A stretch of DNA of 64,000 nucleotides from Granulicella mallensis. Its GTDB lineage: Bacteria; Acidobacteriota; Terriglobia; Terriglobales; Acidobacteriaceae. A program made the translations under genes and the position numbers. The stretch lies in NCBI RefSeq assembly GCF_014203225.1, contig NZ_JACHIO010000011.1, forward strand, positions 1 through 64,000, written 5' to 3'. This document shows, piece by piece, positions 1-8,708 of this stretch (the first letter of the stretch is position 1; each line of letters starts with the position of its first letter). Under the pieces are notes generated by a model. That model was not told the origin of the DNA. It did not search any database and was given only the letters and a program-made list of their open reading frames with translations.

Positions 1-69
1 GCCTCAGGGCATGACGGCCTCTCCGCCAAAACGTAACCCATCGTTACGCCTCACATCGCAAGATACAAG

Positions 70-89
70 GGCATGGCTTCAGCCATGCC
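70..89. repeat. short palindrome (hairpin)
   Basis: An 8-bp perfect stem (GGCATGGC / GCCATGCC) closes on a TTCA loop. It lies in the gene-free 1-222 stretch downstream of the aldo/keto reductase. Other TTCA/TGAA- or AA-centred palindromes occur between genes in this window (about 22038 and 31575), so this may belong to a dispersed hairpin family. No function is shown. Confidence 0.45.
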
Positions 90-175
90 ACAAAAGGCCG
101 AACTCCAGGTTCATACCTCTCTGCCGAAGGCTGGAGTGAAGGCGTAGCCGAAACGACTAAATCGCCTTCTTACGT

Positions 176-210
176 GCAGCCACCGCAATCAAAGGGATTG
201 CGGTGGCTGC
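176..210 (-). terminator. perfect 15-bp hairpin downstream of pdxI-like gene
   Basis: Arms 176-190 and 196-210 are exactly complementary around a 5-nt loop. The hairpin starts 12 bp past the stop codon of the minus-strand aldo/keto reductase, where a transcription terminator is expected. There is no clear T-run on the minus side, so it may be a weak intrinsic terminator or an mRNA 3'-end stabiliser. Confidence 0.5.
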
Positions 211-222
211 GTCCGTACCGAA

Positions 223-1107
223 CTACTGACCGGCAGCTCCAGCAATCGAATCAAGCTTCGCAATCAACTCATATGGCAATTGCAGCTTCTCCGCCGCCAT
301 ATTCTCGCGAAGATGCTCGACGGAAGAAGTCCCGGGAATCAGCAGGATATTGGGCGAGCGCTGCAGAAGCCACGCGAGCGCAACCTGCATCGGAGTAGCC
401 TGCAAGGATGCTGCCGCGGCATCGAGCACTCCCGACTGTAGGGGCGTAAATCCTCCCAGCGGAAAGAACGGCACGTAAGCGATGCCTCGTACGGCGAGGT
501 CCTCGATAAAGCTGTCGTCACTCCGGTTGGCCACGTTGTAGAAGTTCTGCACGCAGACGATCTCGGTGATCGTCTCGGCCTCTTTGAGTTGCGCTGGAGA
601 GACATTGCTGAGGCCAAGATGGCGAATAAGGCCCTGTTGTTTGAGTTCGGCAAGGACCGTCAACGGCTCAGCAATCGATCCCTCCGTGGGGGCCGCGAGT
701 CCTCCCACCCGAAGATTGACGACATCCAGTCTGTCGACACCGAGGTTGCGGAGATTATCGTGGACGCCATCGATCAACTCCTGCCGCGAGAGCGCATGGA
801 TCCAGGACTTATCCTCACCCCGCCGGGCGCCGACCTTGGTAACGAGGACAAGACCATCCCGATAAGGATGCAGCGCCTGCTTGATGATCTGGTTCACGAC
901 GTGGGGCCCGTAGAAGTCGCTGGTGTCGATATGATTGACTCCAAGCTCGAGGGCCTCGCGCAGAACAGAGATGGCCACATCGATATCGCGCGGCGGTCCC
1001 CAGACCTGCGGCCCGGCGAGTTGCATGGCTCCATAACCCATTCGGTCCACGGCCATCGAAGTACCTGGAAGCGTGAAGCTGGCATTGAGATCTCTAGAAT
1101 TCGTCAT
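223..1107 (-). CDS. pdxI: aldo/keto reductase, PdxI (YdbC)-like pyridoxal reductase
   Basis: A 294-residue, full-length single-domain aldo/keto reductase, expected to be a cytosolic NADPH-dependent TIM barrel. The segments GYGAMQLAGP, GVNHIDTSDFYGPH (catalytic Asp and Tyr), VTKVGARRGED (catalytic Lys) and PGTSSVEHLRENMAAEKL closely follow E. coli YdbC/PdxI, which reduces pyridoxal to pyridoxine, as recalled without alignment. The segment DVVNLRVGG lacks the histidine of the classical AKR tetrad; as I recall it, YdbC also has DVVNLR here, so this is probably a subfamily trait rather than damage. It is divergent from a TetR gene 73 bp away, which probably regulates it. Substrate specificity cannot be confirmed from sequence alone. 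Confidence 0.85.
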   Translation of the reverse strand: MTNSRDLNASFTLPGTSMAVDRMGYGAMQLAGPQVWGPPRDIDVAISVLREALELGVNHIDTSDFYGPHVVNQIIKQALHPYRDGLVLVTKVGARRGEDKSWIHALSRQELIDGVHDNLRNLGVDRLDVVNLRVGGLAAPTEGSIAEPLTVLAELKQQGLIRHLGLSNVSPAQLKEAETITEIVCVQNFYNVANRSDDSFIEDLAVRGIAYVPFFPLGGFTPLQSGVLDAAAASLQATPMQVALAWLLQRSPNILLIPGTSSVEHLRENMAAEKLQLPYELIAKLDSIAGAAGQ

Positions 1108-1143
1108 TCTGTTTTCCTCTTGACTGTTAGTGGTCTTACCTGT

Positions 1144-1170
1144 GGTTAGATGAAGAAAGCTTCAGGTTAG
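1144..1170. promoter_or_regulatory. candidate TetR operator in the pdxI/tetR divergent region
   Basis: A perfect inverted repeat TGAAG-AAAG-CTTCA (1151-1164) is flanked on both sides by a direct GGTTAG (1144-1149 and 1165-1170). It lies in the 73-bp divergent intergenic region, immediately upstream of the tetR start. This is the expected position for an autoregulatory site controlling both genes. The assignment rests on symmetry and position only. Confidence 0.4.
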
Positions 1171-1180
1171 GAGTTCGCAT

Positions 1181-1822
1181 TTGCCGCAAAGCTTGAAATC
1201 CCCCTTATCTCCCCGAAAAACGCCGGTTCAGGTGCGTTCAGTCGCCAGCGTGGACGCGATTCTCGAAGCGACTATTCAGGTTTTGCTCAGCGTAGGAAAG
1301 GAGCGGCTGACCACGACAAGAGTAGCGCAGCGAGCGGGAGTGTCCGTTGGAACCTTGTATCAGTACTTTCCCAATAAGAGTGCTCTCTTACAGGCTGCGT
1401 TGAAGCGTCATCTGGACGAAGTCCATAACATTATCGTTCGTACCTGCCGAGAGCAGGAGGGCCAAACGCTTGCGCAGATGGCTACCGTTCTCATCACCGC
1501 TTTCCTTCGGGCCAAGATGAAGGATGTGAAGACGAGTGTCGCTCTCTACTCCGTGAGCTCCGATGTGGATGGAGCGAAGATCGTGCAACAGTCAGGCATT
1601 CGGTCCAATAAAGCGATTGCAGGCATGCTGGCAAGCTCCTCCGATCCGTTGACGACCGATCCACAGCTCGCGGCTTCGATGCTTCAGGGGGCGATGGTTG
1701 GGGTCAGTCGTAGGCTGCTGGAATCAACTTCTCCAGAGAAGCAATTCGAGCCTTTGCTGCAGGAGCTTATCTTTCTTGCATGCGCCTATCTGAAAGCCTG
1801 TTCTACGCGGTTATCTGTCTAA
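1181..1822 (+). CDS. TetR/AcrR-family transcriptional regulator
   Basis: A 213-residue protein. The N-terminal helix-turn-helix is clear at about residues 20-70: ILEATIQVLLSVG, then TTTRVAQRAGVSVGTLYQYFPNKSALL, the canonical TetR DNA-binding signature. The C-terminal part is helical and would hold the ligand/dimerisation domain, whose ligand is unknown. The start is a TTG at 1181 preceded by TTAGGAG (1166-1172). It is divergent from the PdxI-like reductase, so it probably represses that gene in response to an aldehyde-type or B6-related signal. Its stop codon abuts the stop of the convergent lipoprotein gene with no intergenic base. Confidence 0.88.
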   Translation: MPQSLKSPLSPRKTPVQVRSVASVDAILEATIQVLLSVGKERLTTTRVAQRAGVSVGTLYQYFPNKSALLQAALKRHLDEVHNIIVRTCREQEGQTLAQMATVLITAFLRAKMKDVKTSVALYSVSSDVDGAKIVQQSGIRSNKAIAGMLASSSDPLTTDPQLAASMLQGAMVGVSRRLLESTSPEKQFEPLLQELIFLACAYLKACSTRLSV

Positions 1823-2683
1823 TCAGTGGTTTTTAGCCGCCGGGGTCTGTGTGGCGGCGTGGGCCGTGGCTAGCAAAGACAAGAGGGCTGGAGAAATTCC
1901 AAGGCGTTGTGCGGCAGGAATATCCAGCACGACCTGCTCTCCGCAGAGTGCAGAGCTTATGTGGGAGAGACCGGTTGCCTCCGCCACGATGGCCCCCTGA
2001 TCGGCATCGGGCCAAAGGATAAACGAGAGATCTTTTTCGCGATAAACATCTTTGCAGTCGTCGTCGGCCTGTTCGAGTGCGAGCTGTTGCAGTGGGGGCC
2101 AGATCACTGAGGATGAATACGAAGCATCTTCTGCCTTGTACCCGACCCTGGAGCCGGGGAGCATGGTGAGCCAATCGATGGCCGCTCCTGTGGTGACGTC
2201 ATAAACCAGCGCTTCATCGTTGTTTTCGGGATGCGCCCCTCCGCAATCATAGGCGTCTACGGTTAATACGCTCAGATAACGGGGACCGCGCATGGAAATC
2301 GACAGCTTGTGTTCGTAGACAGAGTCGCCCTGGTCCGGGTGCATCTTTCTTTCAGCGGCCCTGCATTCGTGAAGTGCTTTGCGTGTATCTGAATCGAGGC
2401 GATCGAATTTTGAGTTGAGCGTCGCCGCCATAGGGGACGATACGTTCTCGTTAGGAACAACGCGCGGAAAGGAATCTACGTCCTCACTAATTGCAGGCAG
2501 GAGCCGAAGCTTCACGTGTCCGGTTGCGGTCGATGTATTCATGGTTTGGGAGCCTGCCGATGGTTGGACGGCAGGTTGAGCCGCGACTTTTGCGGCAGGC
2601 GAAGAAGGTGTCCTGGAACAAGAGGTTAGCAGCGTCATCAGCATTCCTGTCATTGCGACCTTCCGAAATTCGCTGGAGTGCAT
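1823..2683 (-). CDS. DUF3298/RsiV-like lipoprotein
   Basis: A 286-residue protein with a lipoprotein signal: a short charged N-region, a hydrophobic stretch and the lipobox LLTSC near residue 22. It should be lipid-anchored after signal peptidase II cleavage. A low-complexity Ala/Pro/Ser linker follows. The core, about residues 100-270, contains LSISMRGPRYLSVLTVDAY and CGGAHPENNDEALVYD, then DWLTMLPG. This resembles the DUF3298 (RsiV/PdaC C-terminal) domain, in which a beta-rich strand pattern is followed by G-AHP. A ligand-binding envelope role is a family-based guess. It is convergent with tetR and its operon status is single. Confidence 0.6.
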   Translation of the reverse strand: MHSSEFRKVAMTGMLMTLLTSCSRTPSSPAAKVAAQPAVQPSAGSQTMNTSTATGHVKLRLLPAISEDVDSFPRVVPNENVSSPMAATLNSKFDRLDSDTRKALHECRAAERKMHPDQGDSVYEHKLSISMRGPRYLSVLTVDAYDCGGAHPENNDEALVYDVTTGAAIDWLTMLPGSRVGYKAEDASYSSSVIWPPLQQLALEQADDDCKDVYREKDLSFILWPDADQGAIVAEATGLSHISSALCGEQVVLDIPAAQRLGISPALLSLLATAHAATQTPAAKNH

Positions 2684-2821
2684 GTCCCGGTCTTCCTCTC
2701 AAGCTAGGCTATCTCATTGGTTGGGTGATGGGTCTTGCTTGCGCTTGCGATAAAACTGCGGACACTTTGGACGTCAAAGGCTTTCAGCGCATCTGATTGG
2801 AGGGACGCTGGGAGAACTCGA

Positions 2822-3853
2822 GTGCGCGTCACAGACCATACACTTACGGCGACCGATCCGCTGGCGCAGAGGATCTGGGATCAGGTGGCGCAGTCACCGC
2901 TGCGCAGCCTGTGGGACTTTGAAGGTGCAAGTCCGAAGCTCGTGTGGAAGCGTACCTTCCAGGCGATGATGAGCGACAACCTGCTCTCCCGGGCGGCCGA
3001 GATGGGATATTACTTCCTCTTTGCGCTGTTTCCAACGCTGGTTTGCGCGAGCTCGATCCTGGGACTGGCAGCGCGGCAGGCATCGCGCATCTACGACAGC
3101 TTGTTGCACTATCTCGCGCTGGTGGTGCCGGGGTCGGCGTACAACATCGTCATCGAGACCTTCAACCAAACGGCTGCTGCGGCAACAGGCGGCAAGATCA
3201 CGTTGGGATTGGTAGCCGCCTTGTGGTCGGCGTCGGTGGGGTTCGCTGCGATCCAGGATGGCATGAACACGGTGTACAAGGTGCGCGAGTCGCGGCCCTA
3301 CTGGAAGGCGCGCGGCGCGGCGATCCTCGTTACGATGCTGCTGTCGGTGATGGTGACGGCGAACCTGGGGGTGCTGCTGGGCGGGGACCTGATTGCGAAG
3401 CTGGTCTATGTGCGCATCTGGCATCATGCGTTGGCAACGACTGCGGCCATTGTCGTTCATCTCATCCAGTGGGTTGCGGCCAGTGGTCTGCTGTTGTTGC
3501 AGTTCAGCACGATCTATTACTTCGCTCCCGATCTGAAGGCCAAGCGCTGGCACTGGATCACTCCCGGAGCTGCCATCGGAATCTCGGGCTGGGTGCTGGC
3601 CTCGCTGGGACTGCGAGTGTATCTGCACTTCTTCGACAGCTTCACCCTCACGTACGGATCACTGGGAGCTGTCATCATCCTGTTGACGTGGTTCTACATC
3701 ACCGGGCTCATGCTGCTGCTGGGCGCGGAGATCAACAGCGAGATTCAGGCGGCAGTGATCGAGAAGCAGTTGAAGGCAGCCGGCGTGATTCCGCCGGAGG
3801 TGGTCGCGGAGCCTCCTGTGAGGGATCTACCGGGTTCCGGCGAAGTGCGATAA
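2822..3853 (+). CDS. YihY/BrkB-family inner-membrane protein
   Basis: About 343 residues from a GTG at 2822 that has GGGAG at 2810-2814. The frame is open back to a TTG at 2735, but that start has no Shine-Dalgarno sequence. At least six hydrophobic segments are visible, including AEMGYYFLFALFPTLVCASSI, a segment at GKITLGLVAALWSASVGF, and the C-terminal YGSLGAVIILLTWFYITGL with GAEINSEI. These are the hallmark regions of the YihY/BrkB (UPF0761, formerly 'ribonuclease BN') family, whose molecular function is unresolved. Its last 27 bases overlap the 3' end of the convergent cobD. Confidence 0.88.
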   Translation: MRVTDHTLTATDPLAQRIWDQVAQSPLRSLWDFEGASPKLVWKRTFQAMMSDNLLSRAAEMGYYFLFALFPTLVCASSILGLAARQASRIYDSLLHYLALVVPGSAYNIVIETFNQTAAAATGGKITLGLVAALWSASVGFAAIQDGMNTVYKVRESRPYWKARGAAILVTMLLSVMVTANLGVLLGGDLIAKLVYVRIWHHALATTAAIVVHLIQWVAASGLLLLQFSTIYYFAPDLKAKRWHWITPGAAIGISGWVLASLGLRVYLHFFDSFTLTYGSLGAVIILLTWFYITGLMLLLGAEINSEIQAAVIEKQLKAAGVIPPEVVAEPPVRDLPGSGEVR

Positions 3854-4918
3854 CGATTTCGATATCGCCGTCGAGAGACGAGCATTCTCTTCCTGCGTTC
3901 GAACGCCAACGCGGAAGTGTCCGGCAGGAAGAGTCTCGTAGTTCGCGCAGGCGCGCAGGACGATCTGGTGAACAACGATCATGTGCTGCCAGAAATGATC
4001 CGGATCGATGGTCGAGGGCAGTCGAAATAGAAGGAAGTTCGCAGCCGAGGGATAGACGAGAAGCCCAAGCCGTTCTAGATCGTTTTGCAGTGTGCTTCTG
4101 CGCTCAATGTTTTCAGCCCTCGAACGAACAGCATAGGCCTGGTCGTCCAGAGCCGCGCTCACAGCACGAGAGGCGAGAGTGGTGATGGGCCAGGGCGGCA
4201 GGCTCTCGTTGAGGGATGACACCAGTGCACGATGGCTAACCGCGTAGGCCACTCGCAGGCCCGGAATGCCATGGAACTTCGTGACGGAACGAAAGACGAT
4301 CAGATTCGCGAAGCGATCGACCGCTGTTGTGAGCGAGTGCTCAGAGATGTAGTCGATGAATGCTTCGTCGAGGAATACGTAGGTGTTTGTTGCAGCAGCC
4401 CTCGTGACTAGATCATGCAGCGTTTCAGCGTTGTGACAGACGCCCGAAGGGTTCTGGGGATTCGCAAGGAGGATGGCGTCGTGCTGTCCGGCGGTCAATG
4501 CCGCGGGATCATAGCTGAATTTCGATTGAGTGCTTAGCTCATGGAGGCAGACTTCAACGCCTGCACGCTCAAGTGTTCTTCGATATTCGACGAAACCGGG
4601 GACCGGAAGCAGGCAGCGACGAATCTTTAGCGTTCGTAGGGCTGCTTCGAGCAGGGGGACGAAGCCGTTGGCGACCGCGATGTTTTCAGGGGCGACGCCT
4701 GCATAGCGCGCGATCGACTGTTTGAGTTCGAGCTCCTGCAGATCGGGATACTCCGTCAGCGTCGATAGGTCGTCGAGACTCGCGCGCAGTGTCGTCAGCA
4801 CGGCAGGCGGTGGGCCTGCGGGATTGATGTTGGCGCTGAAGTCCAGAAGTTGCGACGGAGCGATGCCGAATCGTTCGGCAATCTGCCGGAGTTGACCGCC
4901 ATGCAGAGGGTAGGACAT
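3827..4918 (-). CDS. cobD: threonine-phosphate decarboxylase (PLP aminotransferase fold)
   Basis: A 363-residue PLP enzyme of the class I/II aminotransferase fold. It makes (R)-1-amino-2-propanol O-2-phosphate from L-threonine phosphate, the linker of the cobalamin nucleotide loop. HGGQL at the N-terminus and LLDFSANINPAGPP are characteristic of CobD rather than histidinol-phosphate aminotransferase. The PLP-binding lysine is in SVTKFHGIPGLRVAYA, and NPQNPSG is the usual cofactor-pocket motif. It is the last gene of the riboswitch-controlled cobalamin operon, directly after cbiB whose product uses its product. Confidence 0.92.
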   Translation of the reverse strand: MSYPLHGGQLRQIAERFGIAPSQLLDFSANINPAGPPPAVLTTLRASLDDLSTLTEYPDLQELELKQSIARYAGVAPENIAVANGFVPLLEAALRTLKIRRCLLPVPGFVEYRRTLERAGVEVCLHELSTQSKFSYDPAALTAGQHDAILLANPQNPSGVCHNAETLHDLVTRAAATNTYVFLDEAFIDYISEHSLTTAVDRFANLIVFRSVTKFHGIPGLRVAYAVSHRALVSSLNESLPPWPITTLASRAVSAALDDQAYAVRSRAENIERRSTLQNDLERLGLLVYPSAANFLLFRLPSTIDPDHFWQHMIVVHQIVLRACANYETLPAGHFRVGVRTQEENARLSTAISKSLSHFAGTR

Positions 4919-4919
4919 A

Positions 4920-5891
4920 TCAGCTTCGCTTCCTTGGCTGAGCGAGCGCAGTTAGCAGAACACCCAGGGTTAATCCAACAAGTGACGCTATGGATACGAG
5001 ACGAACGGCCTGGACTGCTTTGGAGGGCCTGGCGGAAGGGAACTCCTGCCCCATGCGCTGCGCTGGGATAAGTTCACCCGAATACGTGTTGTCTCCACCG
5101 AGCGACACATGCAGAGCTCCGGCCATTGCACTCTCCGGTTGGCCTGCGTTGGGACTCTTGTGTTTACTGCCATCGCGCTGCCAGGTCTGCCATGCGGCTT
5201 GTGCGTCAGAGGGTGCGACGAGATGCGATGCCGCGACGAGGCTGAGAGCAGTCAGGCGTGCGGGAATGTAGTTTGCCGCGTCGTCGAGGCGGGCAGCAGC
5301 TTTGCCGAAGTAGAAGTAGCGGCTGTCGGCGTGGCCGATCATGGAGTCGAGCGTGTTGATCGCCTTGTAGGCCATCGCGAGGGGAACACCGCCAAGCGCC
5401 ATGTAGAACAGCGGCGCCATGATTCCATCGGATGCACTTTCGGCGACAGTCTCGATGACTGCACGGCTGATTTCCTGTGCATCAAGCTGTTCGGTGTCGC
5501 GGCCGACGATCCGCGCAAGGCGTTTGCGTGCGAGAGGCAGATCGTCGTTCTGTAGTGCGTCGGTGACGGCTCTAGCTTCCTGTTCGAGATTGCGCGCCGC
5601 GAGACAGGTCCAGCCCAGCAGGAGCTCTGTCGCGTCTCCGAGAGAACTACAGTAGCGGCGCGTGAACTGGAGCAGACCTGCGGTAAGCCAATACGTTGAT
5701 CCAACGACGGCGACGGTGAGAGCTACGCCTGAGAAGAGCTCGGATGCGACGGTTTGGTCAGGATGGCGGAGCGCTGACTCACCACGCGAGATTGCGAGGC
5801 CGATGAGGCGGACTGGGTGCGGAAGCTCCTCGGGATCGCCGGCGATCTGATCGAGTAGATAAGCAGAGGGAAGAAGGGTGCTCCGATTCAA
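4920..5891 (-). CDS. cbiB: adenosylcobinamide-phosphate synthase (CbiB)
   Basis: A polytopic membrane enzyme that attaches aminopropanol phosphate to adenosylcobyric acid. The chosen start is a TTG at 5891 that overlaps the cobQ stop (TTGA) and has AAGGAG upstream. It gives 323 residues, the usual CbiB length. A longer open frame extends upstream to 6152 but encodes only Arg/Pro-rich shadow sequence inside cobQ. Recognisable segments are LLDQIAGDPEELPHPVRLIG near the N-terminus, AVIETVAESASDGIMAPLFYMALGG and AYKAINTLDSMIGH. It is followed by cobD after a single base. Confidence 0.93.
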   Translation of the reverse strand: MNRSTLLPSAYLLDQIAGDPEELPHPVRLIGLAISRGESALRHPDQTVASELFSGVALTVAVVGSTYWLTAGLLQFTRRYCSSLGDATELLLGWTCLAARNLEQEARAVTDALQNDDLPLARKRLARIVGRDTEQLDAQEISRAVIETVAESASDGIMAPLFYMALGGVPLAMAYKAINTLDSMIGHADSRYFYFGKAAARLDDAANYIPARLTALSLVAASHLVAPSDAQAAWQTWQRDGSKHKSPNAGQPESAMAGALHVSLGGDNTYSGELIPAQRMGQEFPSARPSKAVQAVRLVSIASLVGLTLGVLLTALAQPRKRS

Positions 5892-7465
5892 GACTGCGTC
5901 TCCTTGCTGTTTTGTGCGCTGTAGGAGAGGCCTGCGCAGGCGAAGATCTGTTCCATGTCGAGCGAGGCGCGCACCGTATCGGCAAGGCGATTCAACGACT
6001 CTTCGCGCTGCTGCTTCCAGTGATTGAGAGACATGTCCCGTGCCAAGCCATAGAAGGCCCGGGCAGCCGCGAGAAAGATGTGGCGGAAGTTGTCGTCGTC
6101 GAAGAGGCCGTGGAGGTAGCTTCCGAAGATGCGTCCTTCGTGTGCGGTGCAACCGTCGAGAAGGCTGTCCGCAGTCGATTCAGTCTCAAGCTGCGCAAAC
6201 GGTTTTGCGCCTTCGAGGTAGCGGGTCTCTCCGATGTGAATCTCGTACCCGCTGATGGGCAGAGGCGGCGTGGGCTGGCTGAAGAGCGAGGTAGCGATGA
6301 GTTGGCCGGAGCTGATTCTTGTGACCTTTTGTGGCTGCATCGTCGTGTGGATCGGCAGCAGCCCCAGCCCGAGGATCACTCCCTCGCGTTCCATGCCTTG
6401 TGGGTCGGCGATCTCTTCGCCAAGCATCTGCATCCCGCCGCAGATGCCTACAACGAGTCCGGTGCGGGCATGATCTGCGAGCAGGGGTGCCAGGCCTTCG
6501 GAGCGCATCCACAATAGATCGTCCGCCGTCTGTTTGCTGCCGGGAAGAATGACGATGTCGGCGTGAGTCAGCTGTCCCGCCGTGCGACAGAATCGCAGCG
6601 ATACCGAGGACTCTGCGCGCAGGGCGTCGAAGTCCGTGAAGTTGGAGAAAGAAGGCAGTGCGATCACGGCGATTCGCAGTGGCCTTGCCGGATCGCTGGT
6701 AGAAGACCATGGCTCGCTATGTTCGGAGACGGGAGCGGGAAGCCCGAGGCTGTCTTCTTCGTCGATCGTGAGTTGAGGAAGATAGGGCACAACTCCGAGG
6801 CATGGCTTCTTGAGGCGTTCTTCGATCATGCGGACGCCGGGTTCGAGAAGTGAGACGTCGCCGCGAAATTTGTTGATCAGGAAGCCATGAATGCGATCCT
6901 GCTCGTGGGGTTCAAGCAGGGCAACGGTGCCAAAGAGCGAGGCGAAGACTCCGCCACGATCGATATCGCCGACCAGCAGGCAGGCGGCATCGGCGAGTTC
7001 GGCCATGCGCATGTTCACGATGTCGTGTTGTTTGAGATTGATCTCAGCCGGCGAGCCTGCGCCTTCGAGGATGATGACATCGTTCTGCGCGGCGAGGATC
7101 TCATAGCTCTCACGCACGACCGGCAACAACTCTTCCACGCGGCGCAGATGGTAGTCGGACGCCGTGAGCTTGCCCCAGATCTTTCCTCGCACCACGATCT
7201 GCGAGGTCATGTTTCCCATGGGCTTCAGGAGGATGGGATTCATGTGGACCGAGGGGAGAATGCCTGCGGCTTCGGCCTGGAGCGCCTGGGCGCGGCCGAT
7301 CTCGAAGCCCTCTGGTGTGACGGCGGAGTTGAGCGACATGTTCTGCGACTTGAAGGGCGCGACTCGATATCCCTCCTGCGCGAAGATGCGGCATAGCGCT
7401 GCCGTCAGCAAAGACTTGCCGACGTGCGAACTGGTTCCGAGCACCATGATGGCGCGGGCTCTCAC
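5888..7465 (-). CDS. cobQ: cobyric acid synthase (CobQ/CbiP)
   Basis: A glutamine-dependent amidase that performs the four remaining amidations of adenosylcobyrinic acid a,c-diamide. The start is a GTG at 7465 that shares GTGA with the bluB stop and has GGAGG 10 nt upstream, giving 525 residues, the normal length. The N-terminal P-loop-like NTPase has GTSSHVGKSLL and KSQNMSLNS. A middle segment reads LEGAGSPAEINL. The C-terminal class I glutamine amidotransferase has the nucleophile Cys in VVGICGGMQMLG. It is translationally coupled at both ends. Confidence 0.95.
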   Translation of the reverse strand: MRARAIMVLGTSSHVGKSLLTAALCRIFAQEGYRVAPFKSQNMSLNSAVTPEGFEIGRAQALQAEAAGILPSVHMNPILLKPMGNMTSQIVVRGKIWGKLTASDYHLRRVEELLPVVRESYEILAAQNDVIILEGAGSPAEINLKQHDIVNMRMAELADAACLLVGDIDRGGVFASLFGTVALLEPHEQDRIHGFLINKFRGDVSLLEPGVRMIEERLKKPCLGVVPYLPQLTIDEEDSLGLPAPVSEHSEPWSSTSDPARPLRIAVIALPSFSNFTDFDALRAESSVSLRFCRTAGQLTHADIVILPGSKQTADDLLWMRSEGLAPLLADHARTGLVVGICGGMQMLGEEIADPQGMEREGVILGLGLLPIHTTMQPQKVTRISSGQLIATSLFSQPTPPLPISGYEIHIGETRYLEGAKPFAQLETESTADSLLDGCTAHEGRIFGSYLHGLFDDDNFRHIFLAAARAFYGLARDMSLNHWKQQREESLNRLADTVRASLDMEQIFACAGLSYSAQNSKETQS

Positions 7466-8151
7466 GAGGCAGTGTCCTCCGTGTAGCGGTCGTAGCATAC
7501 GGCGGTGGCAAGGGGCACGCGCTTCTCCCATCCAAAGCGTTCGAGGTCAGGGGCCGAGGCAAACTGATCGACGTAGCCCAGGCAGAGGTACGCGACGGGA
7601 AGAATGTGTTCCGGGATATGCAGCACTGCGCGGAGCCGCACGGGATCGAGAATGCTGACCCAGCCGACACCGACTCCTTCGGCGCGCGCAGCCAGCCAGA
7701 GGTTCTGGATGGCGCATACGGTCGAGTAGGCCGCGGTCTCGGGCATGGTGTGACGGCCCAACCTGTGGCCGCGCGCGGCTTGCGTATCGCACACCACGCA
7801 GAGGTTTTGTGGCGCTTCAAGAATGCCTTCGAGCTTGAGGGCCGAGTACTGTTCGCCTTGCGCTCCGGAGTAGGTGGCAGCCGCCTGGAGGTTCGCTTCT
7901 TCGAAGATGTTGTGCACCTCTTTGCGGGTGGCAAGATCACGAATCACGATGAAGCGTGAAGGCTGCATGAGCCCGACCGAGGGGGCACTGTGCGCTGCGG
8001 CCAGCAGCCGTTGGAGCAATTCATCGGGCAATGGACGATCGACGACGAAGCCGCGGCGGACATCACGCCGCGCGGCGATCGTGCGATAGACTGCTGCCCG
8101 CTCGGATTCGCTGAAGGCCAGGTCTTCGGGGTTTACCAGGCTCTCGACCAT
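7462..8151 (-). CDS. bluB: 5,6-dimethylbenzimidazole synthase (BluB)
   Basis: A 229-residue nitroreductase-fold flavoenzyme that destroys FMN to make the lower ligand 5,6-dimethylbenzimidazole with oxygen. BluB signatures are IAARRDVRRGFVVDRPLPDE at the N-terminus, AAHSAPSVGLMQPSRF, and EGVGVGWVSILDP. Its presence implies aerobic synthesis of true cobalamin rather than a purinyl corrinoid. Its 5' end overlaps the cobO 3' end by 19 bp and its stop overlaps the cobQ start. Confidence 0.94.
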   Translation of the reverse strand: MVESLVNPEDLAFSESERAAVYRTIAARRDVRRGFVVDRPLPDELLQRLLAAAHSAPSVGLMQPSRFIVIRDLATRKEVHNIFEEANLQAAATYSGAQGEQYSALKLEGILEAPQNLCVVCDTQAARGHRLGRHTMPETAAYSTVCAIQNLWLAARAEGVGVGWVSILDPVRLRAVLHIPEHILPVAYLCLGYVDQFASAPDLERFGWEKRVPLATAVCYDRYTEDTAS

Positions 8152-8708
8152 TTAGGACCGCCTTTGGACTCGGGACGAAGACGCGACTCGACGCCCGCGT
8201 TGAACTCGATGAGACGGCCGAAGAGCCAGATGACATCGGAGAGCCGGTTGAGATAGGGAAGGATCGTGGGCTGCACAACGCCTCCGCTATCGATGAAGCG
8301 GACGGCTGCGCGTTCCGCGCGGCGGCACACGGTGCGGGCCATCTCGTACGCCGCGGATTCGGTATGGGCTCCGGGCAGCGACCAGTCGGAGAGGATGCCC
8401 TCGGTCGCTTCAATCTGGTGGACGAGGTTGGTGAGCTTGTCGATGTCCTCTTCGGAGACGACCGGCGGCTGCTTCTTGCTCTCGGGTGGTGTGGCGAGGG
8501 CAGAGCCGACGCGAAAGAGCGTTCGCTGGATGTCTTCGGTCCAGGTAGCGATCTCCTTGTTTTGGCAGATGCTGCGGGCGAATCCGAGGACCGTATTCAG
8601 CTCGTCGACCGAGCCGTAGGACTCGACGCGAAGGTCTGCCTTGGAGACGCGGATGCCGCCGGCCAGGCCGGTCTGTCCGCCGTCGCCGCGTTTAGTTGCA
8701 ATGCTCAT
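8133..8708 (-). CDS. cobO: cob(I)alamin adenosyltransferase, PduO type
   Basis: A 191-residue PduO-type ATP:corrinoid adenosyltransferase. The start is the ATG at 8708, with AGGAG 7 nt upstream; the frame is open further upstream but only as shadow. The N-terminal ATP-binding segment TKRGDGGQTGLAGG and YGSVDELNTVLGFAR, together with RTVCRRAERAAVRF in the C-terminal half, define the family (trimeric four-helix bundle). The function is adenosylation of the corrinoid cobalt. 'cobO' is used functionally; the fold is PduO, not CobA/BtuR. It overlaps the upstream unknown gene by 17 bp. Confidence 0.92.
   Translation of the reverse strand: MSIATKRGDGGQTGLAGGIRVSKADLRVESYGSVDELNTVLGFARSICQNKEIATWTEDIQRTLFRVGSALATPPESKKQPPVVSEEDIDKLTNLVHQIEATEGILSDWSLPGAHTESAAYEMARTVCRRAERAAVRFIDSGGVVQPTILPYLNRLSDVIWLFGRLIEFNAGVESRLRPESKGGPKWSRAW

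Noticed and set aside
2944-4185. Long plus-strand open frame (413 codons) overlapping the YihY gene and antisense cobD
   Set aside because: The translation is Gly/Arg/Ser-rich with no family motif, and it is out of frame with two well-supported genes. It is a shadow of GC-rich coding DNA.
5892-6152. Upstream extension of cbiB (87 extra residues)
   Set aside because: The extra residues are Arg/Pro-rich shadow of cobQ; a TTG with a Shine-Dalgarno sequence overlapping the cobQ stop gives the normal family length.
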